From assembly GCA_022424925.1 (NCBI GenBank), contig JAKMGM010000066.1, positions 1-18,562 of the forward strand: a stretch of 18,562 nucleotides of DNA, given 5' to 3'. The position numbers and the translations under genes were made by a program. The notes beneath the pieces were generated by a model that saw nothing but the letters and a program-made list of their open reading frames with translations, was not told where the DNA came from and did not search any database. Below, in pieces: positions 9,401-15,407 of the stretch (position 1 is its first letter; each line of letters begins with the position of its first letter). Origin of the DNA: Candidatus Poseidoniaceae archaeon. Its GTDB lineage: Archaea > Thermoplasmatota > Poseidoniia > Poseidoniales > Poseidoniaceae.

Positions 9401-9767
9401 AGACATCACCTTGTGTGGTAGTCCAGCACGCATCAAACCCTTCATCGTGACTCATTTTCAGGTCTGGAGTACCCATCGTATGGTTCGGCAATGTTAGGAA
9501 CACTTCTGACATCCAGTAATCCAGTGCCGATTCCTCACGGACGGTTGCTTCTGGAAGACCATCGAATGCGATTTCGACCCCGGCAAAATCATGCCCGTAG
9601 GCATCGGTGAGGGGCACAAAAGAGCTGCTCGAGTGTACAGCAGGGTCATCCCTGAGCGATTCTTCGATGGTAATCGGCTGAACCATTGGAGAGCATAAAT
9701 GAACCAAAAACAAGAAAGAAAGGAGCAACGAAACTGTAGGAAGATATCTGTTCGCTGACGCCGCCAT
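3459..9767 (-). CDS. Giant surface protein: FG-GAP (integrin-alpha-like) repeats, TSP3 repeats, one membrane helix
   Basis: A 2102-residue secreted, membrane-anchored protein, probably cell-surface. Residues 1-30 are a signal peptide (hydrophobic SLLLSFLFLVHL). About 60-340 looks like an all-beta, propeller-type region. About 350-760 holds seven FG-GAP-type units, including DINNDGYDD, DFNGDGFAD, DLNGDGYDD, DVNGDGYDD, DVNEDGYDD and DIDGDGLSE, which suggests a seven-bladed integrin-alpha-like propeller. About 760-1200 is another beta-rich region. About 1205-1875 holds roughly 20 TSP3-like Ca-binding repeats. LIAGGVGLFVVLLVGIVLL (about 1892-1910) is the membrane helix. The tail is Asp-rich, then Pro/Gly/Arg/Ser-rich, ending in a small helical domain with a GTGW motif. 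ATG 9767 was chosen because it sits just before the signal peptide; an in-frame TTG at 9839 would add 24 unlikely residues. Adhesion or polymer binding is inferred, not shown. Confidence 0.93.
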   Translation of the reverse strand: MAASANRYLPTVSLLLSFLFLVHLCSPMVQPITIEESLRDDPAVHSSSSFVPLTDAYGHDFAGVEIAFDGLPEATVREESALDYWMSEVFLTLPNHTMGTPDLKMSHDEGFDACWTTTQGDVYVGSYEGGAAMTESPASSWNMYLVDSVEPSSATSLVDCALAVNENGRQYVLYADGANVKSAHIAFPNSVFSEQTWQKITVLYDVHPTHFEMVVLPEKQLEYAVFRDVNGSLWEMNYSGNLWYHQLLDEGPVGASMKLEMDASGMAHLLYTADDEVRLIRYDGSTYDRRILLRDSNLAEHIGMGLETNGVEQIATTSQTSGVTSLQLLRSLSGQDEGRINPVPSSAITATLAAEEGESAFADINNDGYDDFVYSEPDFSSTYAENGRVTVLFGSSTGLLNTMTSIEGSQAGQRLGSDIAVADFNGDGFADVAIGSSGWNAAQGNGAGDNGIVEIYLGNTSGLVQQSWWNETGNDGDAFGWKIEAIPAMNGDAFADLAVVSGNYSTVVATTPSEIIHKGKVSIFTGNASEMNLLRNISQTQEDTLLGQSVSGSGDLNGDGYDDLLVSNAANFDSFSGFPRIEVYLGSEFGVSGISDQAISSNLQGKMFGYTVDFIGDVNGDGYDDMMFSELYNSTSAYQAGKVWLYHGSSSGISSSTPNWTRSGEDPNAMLGRMFKQAGDVNEDGYDDVLLMQLGATRAGKVELHLGSSVGLTSISELLATGSAQSYKGLSISTNGDIDGDGLSEISMSARQSTGSSYEVLHEMYSERDWESTTFSFDEQLSFLDLSTSSRGESSMLLAFEESQTLRYLEHVDDGTPTGVWADKTLPSHSSNQTSFAFAGTDSGRPIIMTTEGGEAIKVHTTSSYTAVEQGILTTLTTAQFLGSALDSEGHQHIMRAADDVNGFVIYASQEGNSTWSHSSISTGVDLADPIQVVIDRNDSSAAVYRDAVNEQLVYLEESGGNWVNTQLGDAGSAASGDFAPLILPNGDLAVALIDADASNYNLSVWLYNGFNVTEHVITGLSDISSNISMEKTDADVLIVSTLTSTGVLSVYERQLNGSSLEANTTWTSVANLAQPSGAVGSFSLDLVGGEWPAMAVRGDSNSDVLYVRNTTGNWSSFGAQPASNAGGTWDLSVENHTFMLMTSVGQTNLLTWNSLNAAETTYHWNSLSFGDVSTMGSVGLYTDANETLHMAFKDDMAQVVKSLRLYPDSDRDLVFDLVDDLPHLGNQWSDGDGDGYGDNSLGPLTDACPTDNAPSAFFTYGCLDFDNDGYADVDDACNDDSGESWIDRMGCDDYDQDGWSNNNFMYFDGDVFIFNWKLASDSDGDGYGDNSGPDCCITEYDSSQPDGDLFPFNPSQYKDTDGDGWGDNSSDLVQGDSCRFDYGESFRDRKGCPDSDGDGSSDPSSVPYVWNASLGADAWPTDPTQWADSDGDGYGDNGSEGATNPDRFPDNVAAAEDNDSDGHPDRWTDSYNLTDNSTENDGDGLVLDGCPGVFGNSTSPYPGCPDSDGDGWMDSQDEFPTDPTQWLDFDDDGFGDNPNGFQADECPTIAGVLEGTSPFVDGTGIGCRFIDGTDDDGDFIPNLEDICPNTDTGLTVNSVGCADNQLDDDEDTVFNDADLCPSTTFSDAVNADGCSDEQLLSDDDMDNVAGPADLCPNTVESERESVDENGCSASERDTDMDGVKDADDQCPDTPQGTPVLSDGCIDESADPDGDGYFGTYIYTLNETSGLRENQSGDAFPSDATQWFDQDGDGYGDNPAGVDADECPAEFGTSFVDFLGCFDDGDGYRDEFEPAGLAGNPTQWIDADYDGLGDNPNGTSPDLCPDTPYSQKDSIDENGCVLSQLDSDNDGVSDLIDNCPNEAAGDDGFADGCPKKDSSAGDETSSLMSSTNLIAGGVGLFVVLLVGIVLLRRRGDEYDLDDDEDDWDDDDDDEPLPFRNSRAATRPQQKAPSTTTGGPSGRSPSRGPGGPPKSSPSKPAAGPSRGPPGRGPGGPPKSASKPPSRGPPGSKTAPRTAAKKVSTVVEASEPDAEGSAKVRKAKLKVDLSIFEEWQTADRESAADWVHEALADGDDERTILMQLQGTGWSAPQSRAIFNLGRNR
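4140..6150 (-). repeat. TSP3-like calcium-binding repeat region of the giant protein
   Basis: About 20 Asp-rich units of the type DSDGDGYGDN separated by linkers such as DPTQW and DxCP...GC. Long units with DPTQW alternate with short ones such as DSDNDGVSDLIDNCP. The Asp spacing (DxDxDGxxD) matches thrombospondin type 3 repeats, which wrap calcium ions. The repeats have diverged in DNA sequence, so this is an old protein repeat rather than a recent DNA duplication. Confidence 0.9.
7510..8700 (-). repeat. Seven FG-GAP-type repeats in the giant protein
   Basis: Seven units of roughly 60 residues, each centred on a DxNxDGxxD calcium loop flanked by beta-strand-like hydrophobic stretches. One unit (MNGDAFADLAV, near 8300) has a weakened loop. 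Seven is the blade number of the integrin alpha-subunit propeller, so a closed propeller is plausible but inferred. Confidence 0.8.
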
Positions 9768-9813
9768 AATCTCTTGACGCCACCCTTCCTTGAAAACGCT
9801 TGTTGAGAATAAC

Positions 9814-9837
9814 GGTCGATGACCCCCGTAGGGGGTC
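9814..9837. promoter_or_regulatory. Perfect inverted repeat GACCCCC-GTA-GGGGGTC in the divergent promoter region
   Basis: Arms of 7 bases at 9821-9827 and 9831-9837 flank GTA. An overlapping shorter inverted repeat, GGTC-GAT-GACC (9814-9824), shares an arm, so two alternative hairpins are possible. It lies 53 bases before the ATG of the giant TSP3 gene and upstream of the thiamine pyrophosphokinase gene. The core CCCGTAGGG recurs before the other TSP3 gene at 15327-15343. It could be an operator or a leader hairpin; there is no T-run, so a terminator is unlikely. The rest of the 143-base gap shows no convincing TATA box. Confidence 0.55.
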
Positions 9838-9910
9838 AAGAATGGTTCGCCGAATGAAGGCTGCGAAAAATCAACGGTTGTTTTGTCAATGCGAAACGTT
9901 TGGGACGGAT

Positions 9911-10543
9911 ATGGCCGGCAAATCCATGCTTATCATCGCCGATGGAATGTGGCCTGAACAGCAGGTTTTTCGACAGCTTATCGACCAGGCAGCGTACATC
10001 ATTGCGTGCGATGGAGCTGCCGCTCAGTGCTTTGAAAACGGTATTGAACCGGCGTGTATTATTGGCGACATGGACAGTTTGTCGAGTGAACATCAAGACT
10101 TTTTCAGCAAGCAAAAGGGGACAACGTTCGTCAAACTGACGGGTCAAAACGAGAACGACCTTGTGAAAGCAATGCACTGGTCCATAGAAAACGGAGCATC
10201 GTCCATCGATATTTGCGGCATCGAAGGAGGGGATTTCGATCATCATTTTGCGGCCATTTTAGCGCTGTGTGAAGTGCCATCGAACGCACGAATTCATACG
10301 ACTCAATCCGTGATTCAACGCATTGGAAAGGACATTTACATCAATCACTCTATAGAAAAAAATACGCAGTTTTCTCTGTTCCCAATTGGCACGGTTGAAG
10401 GCGTCTTTGTACGTGGAGCCCAGTGGCCATTAAGCGACAGCACTTTGCGTTCAGGAACGCAGGGGCTGCATAATAGATCGACAGGAGAGCCTCTGGAGAT
10501 CCGCTGCGATTCGGGTGACCTATTGCTCTTTTTGAACCGTTGA
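9911..10543 (+). CDS. Thiamine pyrophosphokinase
   Basis: Transfers pyrophosphate from ATP to thiamine to make the cofactor thiamine diphosphate, in the cytoplasm. The 210-residue length fits the family. Landmarks in order are MLIIADGMWP at the N-terminus, CDGAAAQ (about 33), IIGDMDSL (about 50), QNENDLVKAM (about 79, matching the family's D-x-TDL-xKA), GGDFDHHFA (about 107) and the beta-rich C-terminal part beginning FSLFPIGTVEG (about 154). The ATG at 9911 was preferred because it fits the family N-terminus. ATG 9926, 9854 or 9842 in the same frame cannot be excluded. Its 3' end overlaps the convergent DUF4105-like gene by 24 bases. A related archaeal pterin pyrophosphokinase is the main alternative, but the C-terminal domain favours the thiamine enzyme. 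Confidence 0.87.
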   Translation: MAGKSMLIIADGMWPEQQVFRQLIDQAAYIIACDGAAAQCFENGIEPACIIGDMDSLSSEHQDFFSKQKGTTFVKLTGQNENDLVKAMHWSIENGASSIDICGIEGGDFDHHFAAILALCEVPSNARIHTTQSVIQRIGKDIYINHSIEKNTQFSLFPIGTVEGVFVRGAQWPLSDSTLRSGTQGLHNRSTGEPLEIRCDSGDLLLFLNR

Positions 10544-11377
10544 TGCCGGTAAATGCCTGCGCAGCATTTCTGAATAACCACCTTCACCATCCCATTGCTG
10601 AGCTACGAGGTCAATGCGAGCCTTTTCCAGTGTGGTTTCAAGTCCTCCCCAGTCCTCAATCAATCCGAGCCTCAATGCTGCGCGAGGCGTATATCCTGGC
10701 AGAAAGTTTCGCCACAGAAACGGAACTCTCCCCGGTGTGACGCGATTCACCATGCGCACAATCGAAGTGTTGCATGTCGTCAACAGAGAATGATACCATT
10801 CTGGATGTTCTGACAACTGATTGGCCTTTTGCGCCAGTCTTTGCAACATGTGCTTGTCTTTTTCAGGGGGCGTAATTGCCCGGAACATGTAATCCTTGTT
10901 TCCCCGAGCATTGGTCCGTAGGCCGGTCATGTCACTTTCTAAAGCAACCAAGAGATACAACTCGTAATTCCTCCACAAGCCATCCCAAGGATGGTATCGA
11001 TGTTTCACCCGTCTCCTGGCTTCAAAAGAAAAGGACAAGCACGTGCCGTCGTTAAATTCGAAGGTTAAGTACGTGTGAGCAAGACCATGTAAAGAGTGAA
11101 AGTGGTCGACAATGAACCATATATCTTTGAGCTCTTCTGTATCGACAGTCACTTCATCAATCCAGGATTCATCCCGATCGCGAGTGGTTCTCCAGAAGAA
11201 ATTGCGCACATTCTTGAACGTAATCTTGGAACCGTCGAATACCGCAGTGGTTATCATTTCACAATCTGAATTCCATTCAGCATCCAGTTGCGGTTGACGG
11301 GGTCGAACCCGAAGAAACCATATCAGCCACGACAGGATTAACAGACCAAAGACGATTGAGAGAAGAATCTGGAACAT
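10520..11377 (-). CDS. Membrane-anchored DUF4105-like protein (possible cysteine hydrolase)
   Basis: A 285-residue protein with an N-terminal membrane helix (residues 2-22) followed by basic RVRPR. Residues 36-215 match the pattern of DUF4105 (the domain beside Lnb in bacteria): FKNVRNFFWRT (54-64), a His-containing LAHTYLTFEF (99-108), SFEARRR (117-123), GLWRNYELYLLVALESDM (133-150), LRTNARGNKDYMF (153-165) and the TTCNTSI motif with Cys202. His101 and Cys202 are candidate catalytic residues; that is inference, since the domain's biochemistry is not firmly established. Bacterial members usually have NCTT where this one has TCNT. The basic residues after the helix would place the domain inside the cell under the positive-inside rule, opposite to bacterial members. 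It is the last gene of a three-gene operon, 13 bases after the previous stop. Confidence 0.82.
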   Translation of the reverse strand: MFQILLSIVFGLLILSWLIWFLRVRPRQPQLDAEWNSDCEMITTAVFDGSKITFKNVRNFFWRTTRDRDESWIDEVTVDTEELKDIWFIVDHFHSLHGLAHTYLTFEFNDGTCLSFSFEARRRVKHRYHPWDGLWRNYELYLLVALESDMTGLRTNARGNKDYMFRAITPPEKDKHMLQRLAQKANQLSEHPEWYHSLLTTCNTSIVRMVNRVTPGRVPFLWRNFLPGYTPRAALRLGLIEDWGGLETTLEKARIDLVAQQWDGEGGYSEMLRRHLPASTVQKEQ

Positions 11378-11382
11378 CGTTT

Positions 11383-11388
11383 CACTCC
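11383..11388 (-). promoter_or_regulatory. Shine-Dalgarno GGAGTG before the DUF4105-like gene
   Basis: On the minus strand GGAGTG ends 5 bases before ATG 11377. It fixes this start against an in-frame upstream extension to 11515, which would overlap the preceding gene by 125 bases and place 46 extra residues before the membrane helix. Confidence 0.65.
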
Positions 11389-11390
11389 AT

Positions 11391-12713
11391 CTACCATTTG
11401 TGCCAAATTCGTAATTGGTCATCCCACCAATCGGTCGAACCGTCGGGATGTTGTCGCCAAAGAACGCCTTCATCGTCTGTAAGTGTTGGCAGACCAGCCG
11501 TATCAGGAGAGCCATCAGGAAGTATCATTGGAGCAGGCCCCAAATCACGTAATTGACCGATGTTTGTTTCTTCTTTGATACGAACGAGAAGCAAGAACAC
11601 CACAAGACACACCACAAGTCCGAGAACGCCGATTGAAATCCACCCTGTTGATTCTGTTTCAGTTTCTTCTCCAAACGAACGGCTGGGTAATGTTGCGGCC
11701 TCTTCGGCCGTGAGGTTAAGTGCGGGTAATCGGACAAGATTTACGCCCTGCACTGTTCGAATATTCTCGTCATTGATGACTTCAAGCGTGACTAAGTGAA
11801 CCCCTGCAGGCAGGACGGAACAGTCGTAACTCGTACTGGTGTTGCCCGCTAATAACGTCCCTTGGACAGTCCATAGTTTGACAAATGTAGAGAAATCAAC
11901 ACCCGCTGTGCTGGGTACAAGCGTGATACTGCATGAGGTTTCGGTCGTGTTTTGGTTTCCAAGAACGTCGAGCGAAAAGGCTGGAGCAGGTCGATTGTGG
12001 ATGGTGAGATTGAGCCAGTATTCCGTCGTTTGACCCAAATCATTTCTGTACGCTTCTTTCAACATATATTCTCCAGCGGGCCAATGAGAGCAATCCAATA
12101 CTGTTTGGTTGTCGAGCACCGTAAACGGTGCACCAGAGAATGTTCGAACACCTAAGGCTCCATATCTTGGCCCAGTTTCATCTGCAAAAACCCGATGGAT
12201 TGAGCATTCATCACCGGTCTCGATTCTATCTGGTGCAACTAAATCCAACTGGATTGAAGGCGTCTGCAGTGCAGGTTTGAGCCGATATGTCGGAAGTGGG
12301 ATGCTGGCGAATGTGTCGCCAGCCTGGTTGATAAAGTCCAATCGAAGTGTGTGTTCGCCCAATGACCAAGCATCGTACATGAGACTTGCATTCGATTGAC
12401 CGTTGAGGGCTAAATACTGGTCAACACGGACTTCCTTATCCTTGTGCGTACCGAATAAACGAAGCTCAATTTCAGTGAAATCGGAGGTTGTGTTCAGGAT
12501 AACGACAACACGAATCGCATCTGGTTCACCGTCTTGATTCATGTCCATCGAATCGTTTCGAAGTGCTACGAGTGTCAACCCTTCCTCTGCCAGAGACTCC
12601 TCAGTTGAACGACCTTCTGCACGAGCGTCATCAATCACGCCCAATGGAGCCACTATACAGCACAACAGCAGTGCTGTAAGGAGCATCGGAAGCGATAATT
12701 GTGGCTTATTCAT
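11391..12713 (-). CDS. Secreted type I membrane protein with Ig-like repeats
   Basis: Unrecognised 440-residue protein. It has a signal peptide (residues 1-32), then a DMNQDGEPD calcium-type loop (about 56-65). Three tandem Ig-like beta units follow (about 60-155, 160-258 and 262-345). The last two share a Cys pair and the motif DCSxxPAGxxxL, suggesting one disulfide each. The first has the same SLGEHTLRLDF pattern without Cys. A membrane helix lies at about 356-380 (GVLGLVVCLVVFLLLV). The cytoplasmic end carries a Trp-rich module, LWRQHPDGSTDWWDD then RIWHKW. Many N-x-S/T sites suggest glycosylation. Its start overlaps the end of the TSP3 gene by 8 bases, with GGTGGTG just upstream, so translational coupling is likely. 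Function unknown; a structural partner of the TSP3 protein is the simplest guess. Confidence 0.88.
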   Translation of the reverse strand: MNKPQLSLPMLLTALLLCCIVAPLGVIDDARAEGRSTEESLAEEGLTLVALRNDSMDMNQDGEPDAIRVVVILNTTSDFTEIELRLFGTHKDKEVRVDQYLALNGQSNASLMYDAWSLGEHTLRLDFINQAGDTFASIPLPTYRLKPALQTPSIQLDLVAPDRIETGDECSIHRVFADETGPRYGALGVRTFSGAPFTVLDNQTVLDCSHWPAGEYMLKEAYRNDLGQTTEYWLNLTIHNRPAPAFSLDVLGNQNTTETSCSITLVPSTAGVDFSTFVKLWTVQGTLLAGNTSTSYDCSVLPAGVHLVTLEVINDENIRTVQGVNLVRLPALNLTAEEAATLPSRSFGEETETESTGWISIGVLGLVVCLVVFLLLVRIKEETNIGQLRDLGPAPMILPDGSPDTAGLPTLTDDEGVLWRQHPDGSTDWWDDQLRIWHKW

Positions 12714-15282
12714 TCAACGCACCACCGTTGTTCATCGAAGTTACTTCGTCGTCAGAATCCATACCCTCAGGGACTGGTAATGGAGGTAAATCCTCCAGAG
12801 GTATCATCGACGCCAAGGCAGAATCCATGGTAAGGGAATCGAGGTCTGCAGTTTCTTTGGATTCAAACAATTCCTCCTCTAAGGATGCCCGATCACGACC
12901 CATACGCACAACCAAAGCAAAACTCGCACCAAAAATGAAGCCAAGGCCGATGACCAAATAGGTCAGCCATGACGCCGCTGGGTCTTCGCCAAGTATGGCG
13001 ACTGCTGCTGAAAATTCGCCATACGAATCCGACCATCCATCCCCGTTCGAGTCTACACAGCCCTGTGTATCACGAACGGAATCTCCAGCACTGAACGGGC
13101 AATCGTCACGCAATGCTCCCAAGGGCACATCACCAAAGCCATCGCTGTCCGAGTCTCTCCATTGCAACGATTCGGTAGGGAAAGCGTCTGCTGTACCGGA
13201 TGGATGTGCAGACCAACGCTCGGTCGGATCCGACCAACCGTCACCGTCTGAGTCTCTACAGCCCAATCGGTCAAGCAACGATGTGCCACGAACCTCAGGG
13301 CAGGCATCGCCTTGATTACCGTCTTTTTCATCTCCAAAGCCGTCACCGTCAATATCTCGCCACTGTGTGGGTTCATGGATGAACGCATCGCCTAAATCAG
13401 ACCAGCCATCTCCATCGGTGTCTGGGCAACCCCATCGGTCGCCTCCGGAAGAAGGGCCAACGGAAGTTCCAGCTTGACTCGGACAGACATCCGCTGTCGT
13501 GCCACGGGGGTTGTCTCCACGACCGTCCCCGTCAACATCGTGCCATTGTGATTCATCCATCGGCCAAGCATCGCCGCTTCCACCAGGACTGGCGAGCCAT
13601 GTACTCGAAGGGTCTGACCATCCGTCTTCGTCGGTATCTGGACATCCCCACCGGTCAAACGTCGAAGTCCCAAGAGTGGTTTTACACCCGTCGCCGCGAT
13701 AGGCAACTCGAAGCGTCTGTCCATCGAAGAACTCAAGATTATCTCCATAACCGTCATCGTCGGTATCGTACCATTGACTTTCATCGAGCGGGAATGCATC
13801 GGCAAATCCATTGGGGTGAGCAATCCAATCATCGGTTGGGTCTGAAAATCCATCCTGATCTACATCTCTACAGCCAAGACGGTCTGCATACGAAATCCAT
13901 TGCGATTCAACTTCCTCTGCAGATGAAAAGACGCACACATCCCCTTCATAGCCGTCTAAATTATCGCCATAACCGTCTCCGTCTGTGTCTCTGTACTGCG
14001 AGGGAAGGAATGGGAAATCATCAACTTGAGTCGCTCCATATGTTTGGTTATCACCCCAACCGTCGTCATCGGTATCAGACCACTGTGTCGGGTTGTCTGG
14101 GAAAGCATCAATCAGAGCAGCGCCCTCAGTTTGATTATCGCCCCAACCGTCGAAATCCCTGTCGCTCCACTGAGAGGGTTCTGCGGGGAATGCATCGGCA
14201 CCGTCAGCCTTCGACCAATTCAAGTCGGCGTCTGAAAAACCATCTCCATCTGAATCGGTACAGCCGAATCGGTCTCCAGTCGAACTGCCCGTAATGAACG
14301 GACAAGCGTCAGGAGTTGACGCATTGAAGAGCCATGAGCCAATGCCCCAAGCGTTACGCGATTCGTTCCACTGTTCATCGTCCCAGTTGTCTCCAAAACC
14401 GTCAGCATCTGTATCGTTCCATTGCGTCGAATCAAGAGGGAAAGCGTCGCCAAATCCAATCGGATGAGCATACCACGCCTCAACACTGTCAAGTGCGCCG
14501 GGGTCTTCATCCGAGTAACCGTCTCCATCGCTGTCTAAGCAACCAAAGCGGTCACTGTCTGAGTATCCTCTTCGGAATGGGCAATGGTCGCCTTGAAACC
14601 CGTCAAGATTGTCCCCAAAACCGTCGTTGTCGCTGTCGAGCCACTGTGTGGAGTCACTGACAAAAGCGTCGGCGCCGTTTTGTGGACCCCAGCCAGAATC
14701 GGGGTCTGACCATCCGTCTCCATCAAAGTCAAGACATCCATTGCGATCGTTTGTTGAAGTACCTACAAGGTCGTCACAATCGTCTTGGTTATCGATGAAA
14801 CCATCTTCATCTGTGTCTCGATTGGATTTATCAATTGAAGGGGTAAGCGTATAATCAAAACCGTCGTTGCACCACGAATCATCTGCCTTGATTTTAACAA
14901 AGACATAACCAGCAGTGTTGACTGAAGTCGACAGTACATGAGATGCTGCATTATCGTCCGCATACGTATCAACAATCGTCGCACCTTGTGAGTTTACAAT
15001 CGAAAAACGTCCGGTCCAACCGTCACCAGGACACCACCATGCAGGACCATTCATCGTTCCTGAAAACGAAATTTGAACGATGTCACCTTTTCGGGCTTCA
15101 ATTTTCCAAAAGTCCTTCTGGTCATTGCCCGCATCACAGTCCGGGTCACAGACATAACCGTTGGATGTCACTCCATCGGTCAAAGGATTCGCACTCTGAA
15201 TCGTGTCATCCGCCGAAACCGATGGCAGCATCGAAAGCATCATCGCGGCCAGCGAGATGGCCATCATCCGCTTCGCGAGCAT
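12706..15282 (-). CDS. TSP3-repeat surface protein with N-terminal PPC-like domain and membrane helix
   Basis: An 858-residue secreted, membrane-anchored protein. The signal peptide MMAISLAAMMLSMLPSVSA is near the N-terminus. Residues of about 25-150 resemble a bacterial pre-peptidase C-terminal (PPC) beta domain: QKDFWKIEARKGDIVQISF, later YVFVKIKADDS and FDYTLTPSID. About 157-750 is a long array of TSP3-like units (DSDGDGWSDP, DAFPxxxTQWxDxDGDGxGDN, GTSxxDRxGC). The membrane helix is LTYLVIGLGFIFGASFALVV (about 768-787), with an acidic cytoplasmic tail of about 70 residues. It is first in the operon with the Ig-like and DUF4105-like genes. ATG 15282 is a choice among 15282, 15267 and 15264; a TTG at 15324 would run through the hairpins upstream. 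It probably forms a calcium-stiffened stalk on the cell surface (inference). Confidence 0.92.
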   Translation of the reverse strand: MLAKRMMAISLAAMMLSMLPSVSADDTIQSANPLTDGVTSNGYVCDPDCDAGNDQKDFWKIEARKGDIVQISFSGTMNGPAWWCPGDGWTGRFSIVNSQGATIVDTYADDNAASHVLSTSVNTAGYVFVKIKADDSWCNDGFDYTLTPSIDKSNRDTDEDGFIDNQDDCDDLVGTSTNDRNGCLDFDGDGWSDPDSGWGPQNGADAFVSDSTQWLDSDNDGFGDNLDGFQGDHCPFRRGYSDSDRFGCLDSDGDGYSDEDPGALDSVEAWYAHPIGFGDAFPLDSTQWNDTDADGFGDNWDDEQWNESRNAWGIGSWLFNASTPDACPFITGSSTGDRFGCTDSDGDGFSDADLNWSKADGADAFPAEPSQWSDRDFDGWGDNQTEGAALIDAFPDNPTQWSDTDDDGWGDNQTYGATQVDDFPFLPSQYRDTDGDGYGDNLDGYEGDVCVFSSAEEVESQWISYADRLGCRDVDQDGFSDPTDDWIAHPNGFADAFPLDESQWYDTDDDGYGDNLEFFDGQTLRVAYRGDGCKTTLGTSTFDRWGCPDTDEDGWSDPSSTWLASPGGSGDAWPMDESQWHDVDGDGRGDNPRGTTADVCPSQAGTSVGPSSGGDRWGCPDTDGDGWSDLGDAFIHEPTQWRDIDGDGFGDEKDGNQGDACPEVRGTSLLDRLGCRDSDGDGWSDPTERWSAHPSGTADAFPTESLQWRDSDSDGFGDVPLGALRDDCPFSAGDSVRDTQGCVDSNGDGWSDSYGEFSAAVAILGEDPAASWLTYLVIGLGFIFGASFALVVRMGRDRASLEEELFESKETADLDSLTMDSALASMIPLEDLPPLPVPEGMDSDDEVTSMNNGGALNE
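13030..14810 (-). repeat. TSP3-like calcium-binding repeat array of the 858-residue protein
   Basis: About 20 Asp-rich D-x-DGDG-x-x-D loops arranged in alternating modules: a loop plus GDNxxG..CP..GTSxxDRxGC, then a loop plus SDP..ADAFPxDxTQW. The array is more regular than that in the giant protein and uses the same vocabulary, so the two share ancestry. DNA copies are diverged. Confidence 0.9.
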
Positions 15283-15295
15283 GATTGCCCAAGTG

Positions 15296-15343
15296 GCGGT
15301 GTGCCTATGAACACCGCGCTCCAAACAACACCCGTAGGGTGTT
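15296..15343. promoter_or_regulatory. Pair of inverted repeats in the leader of the TSP3 operon
   Basis: The first is GCGGTGT (15296-15302) with ACACCGC (15311-15317), loop of 8. The second is AACACCC-GTA-GGGTGTT (15327-15343). Together they give four half-sites in the order GGTGT, ACACC, ACACC, GGTGT, so either two separate hairpins or swapped pairings are possible. The second shares its CCCGTAGGG core with 9821-9837, also before a TSP3 gene. They lie between the candidate TATA box and the ATG, so they could be RNA leader structures or operators. Confidence 0.55.
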
Positions 15344-15407
15344 CGGTTCGAAAGGCCACAATCAGTTCCTTGTCAGCAAACATGTGCCTCACCAACGAAG
15401 ACATTTC

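Noticed and set aside
9821..9837. Intrinsic terminator
   Set aside because: It lies between divergent starts and no T-run follows on either strand.
15340..15365. tRNA-like T-loop string GGTTCGAA
   Set aside because: No acceptor, D or anticodon stems could be formed around it.
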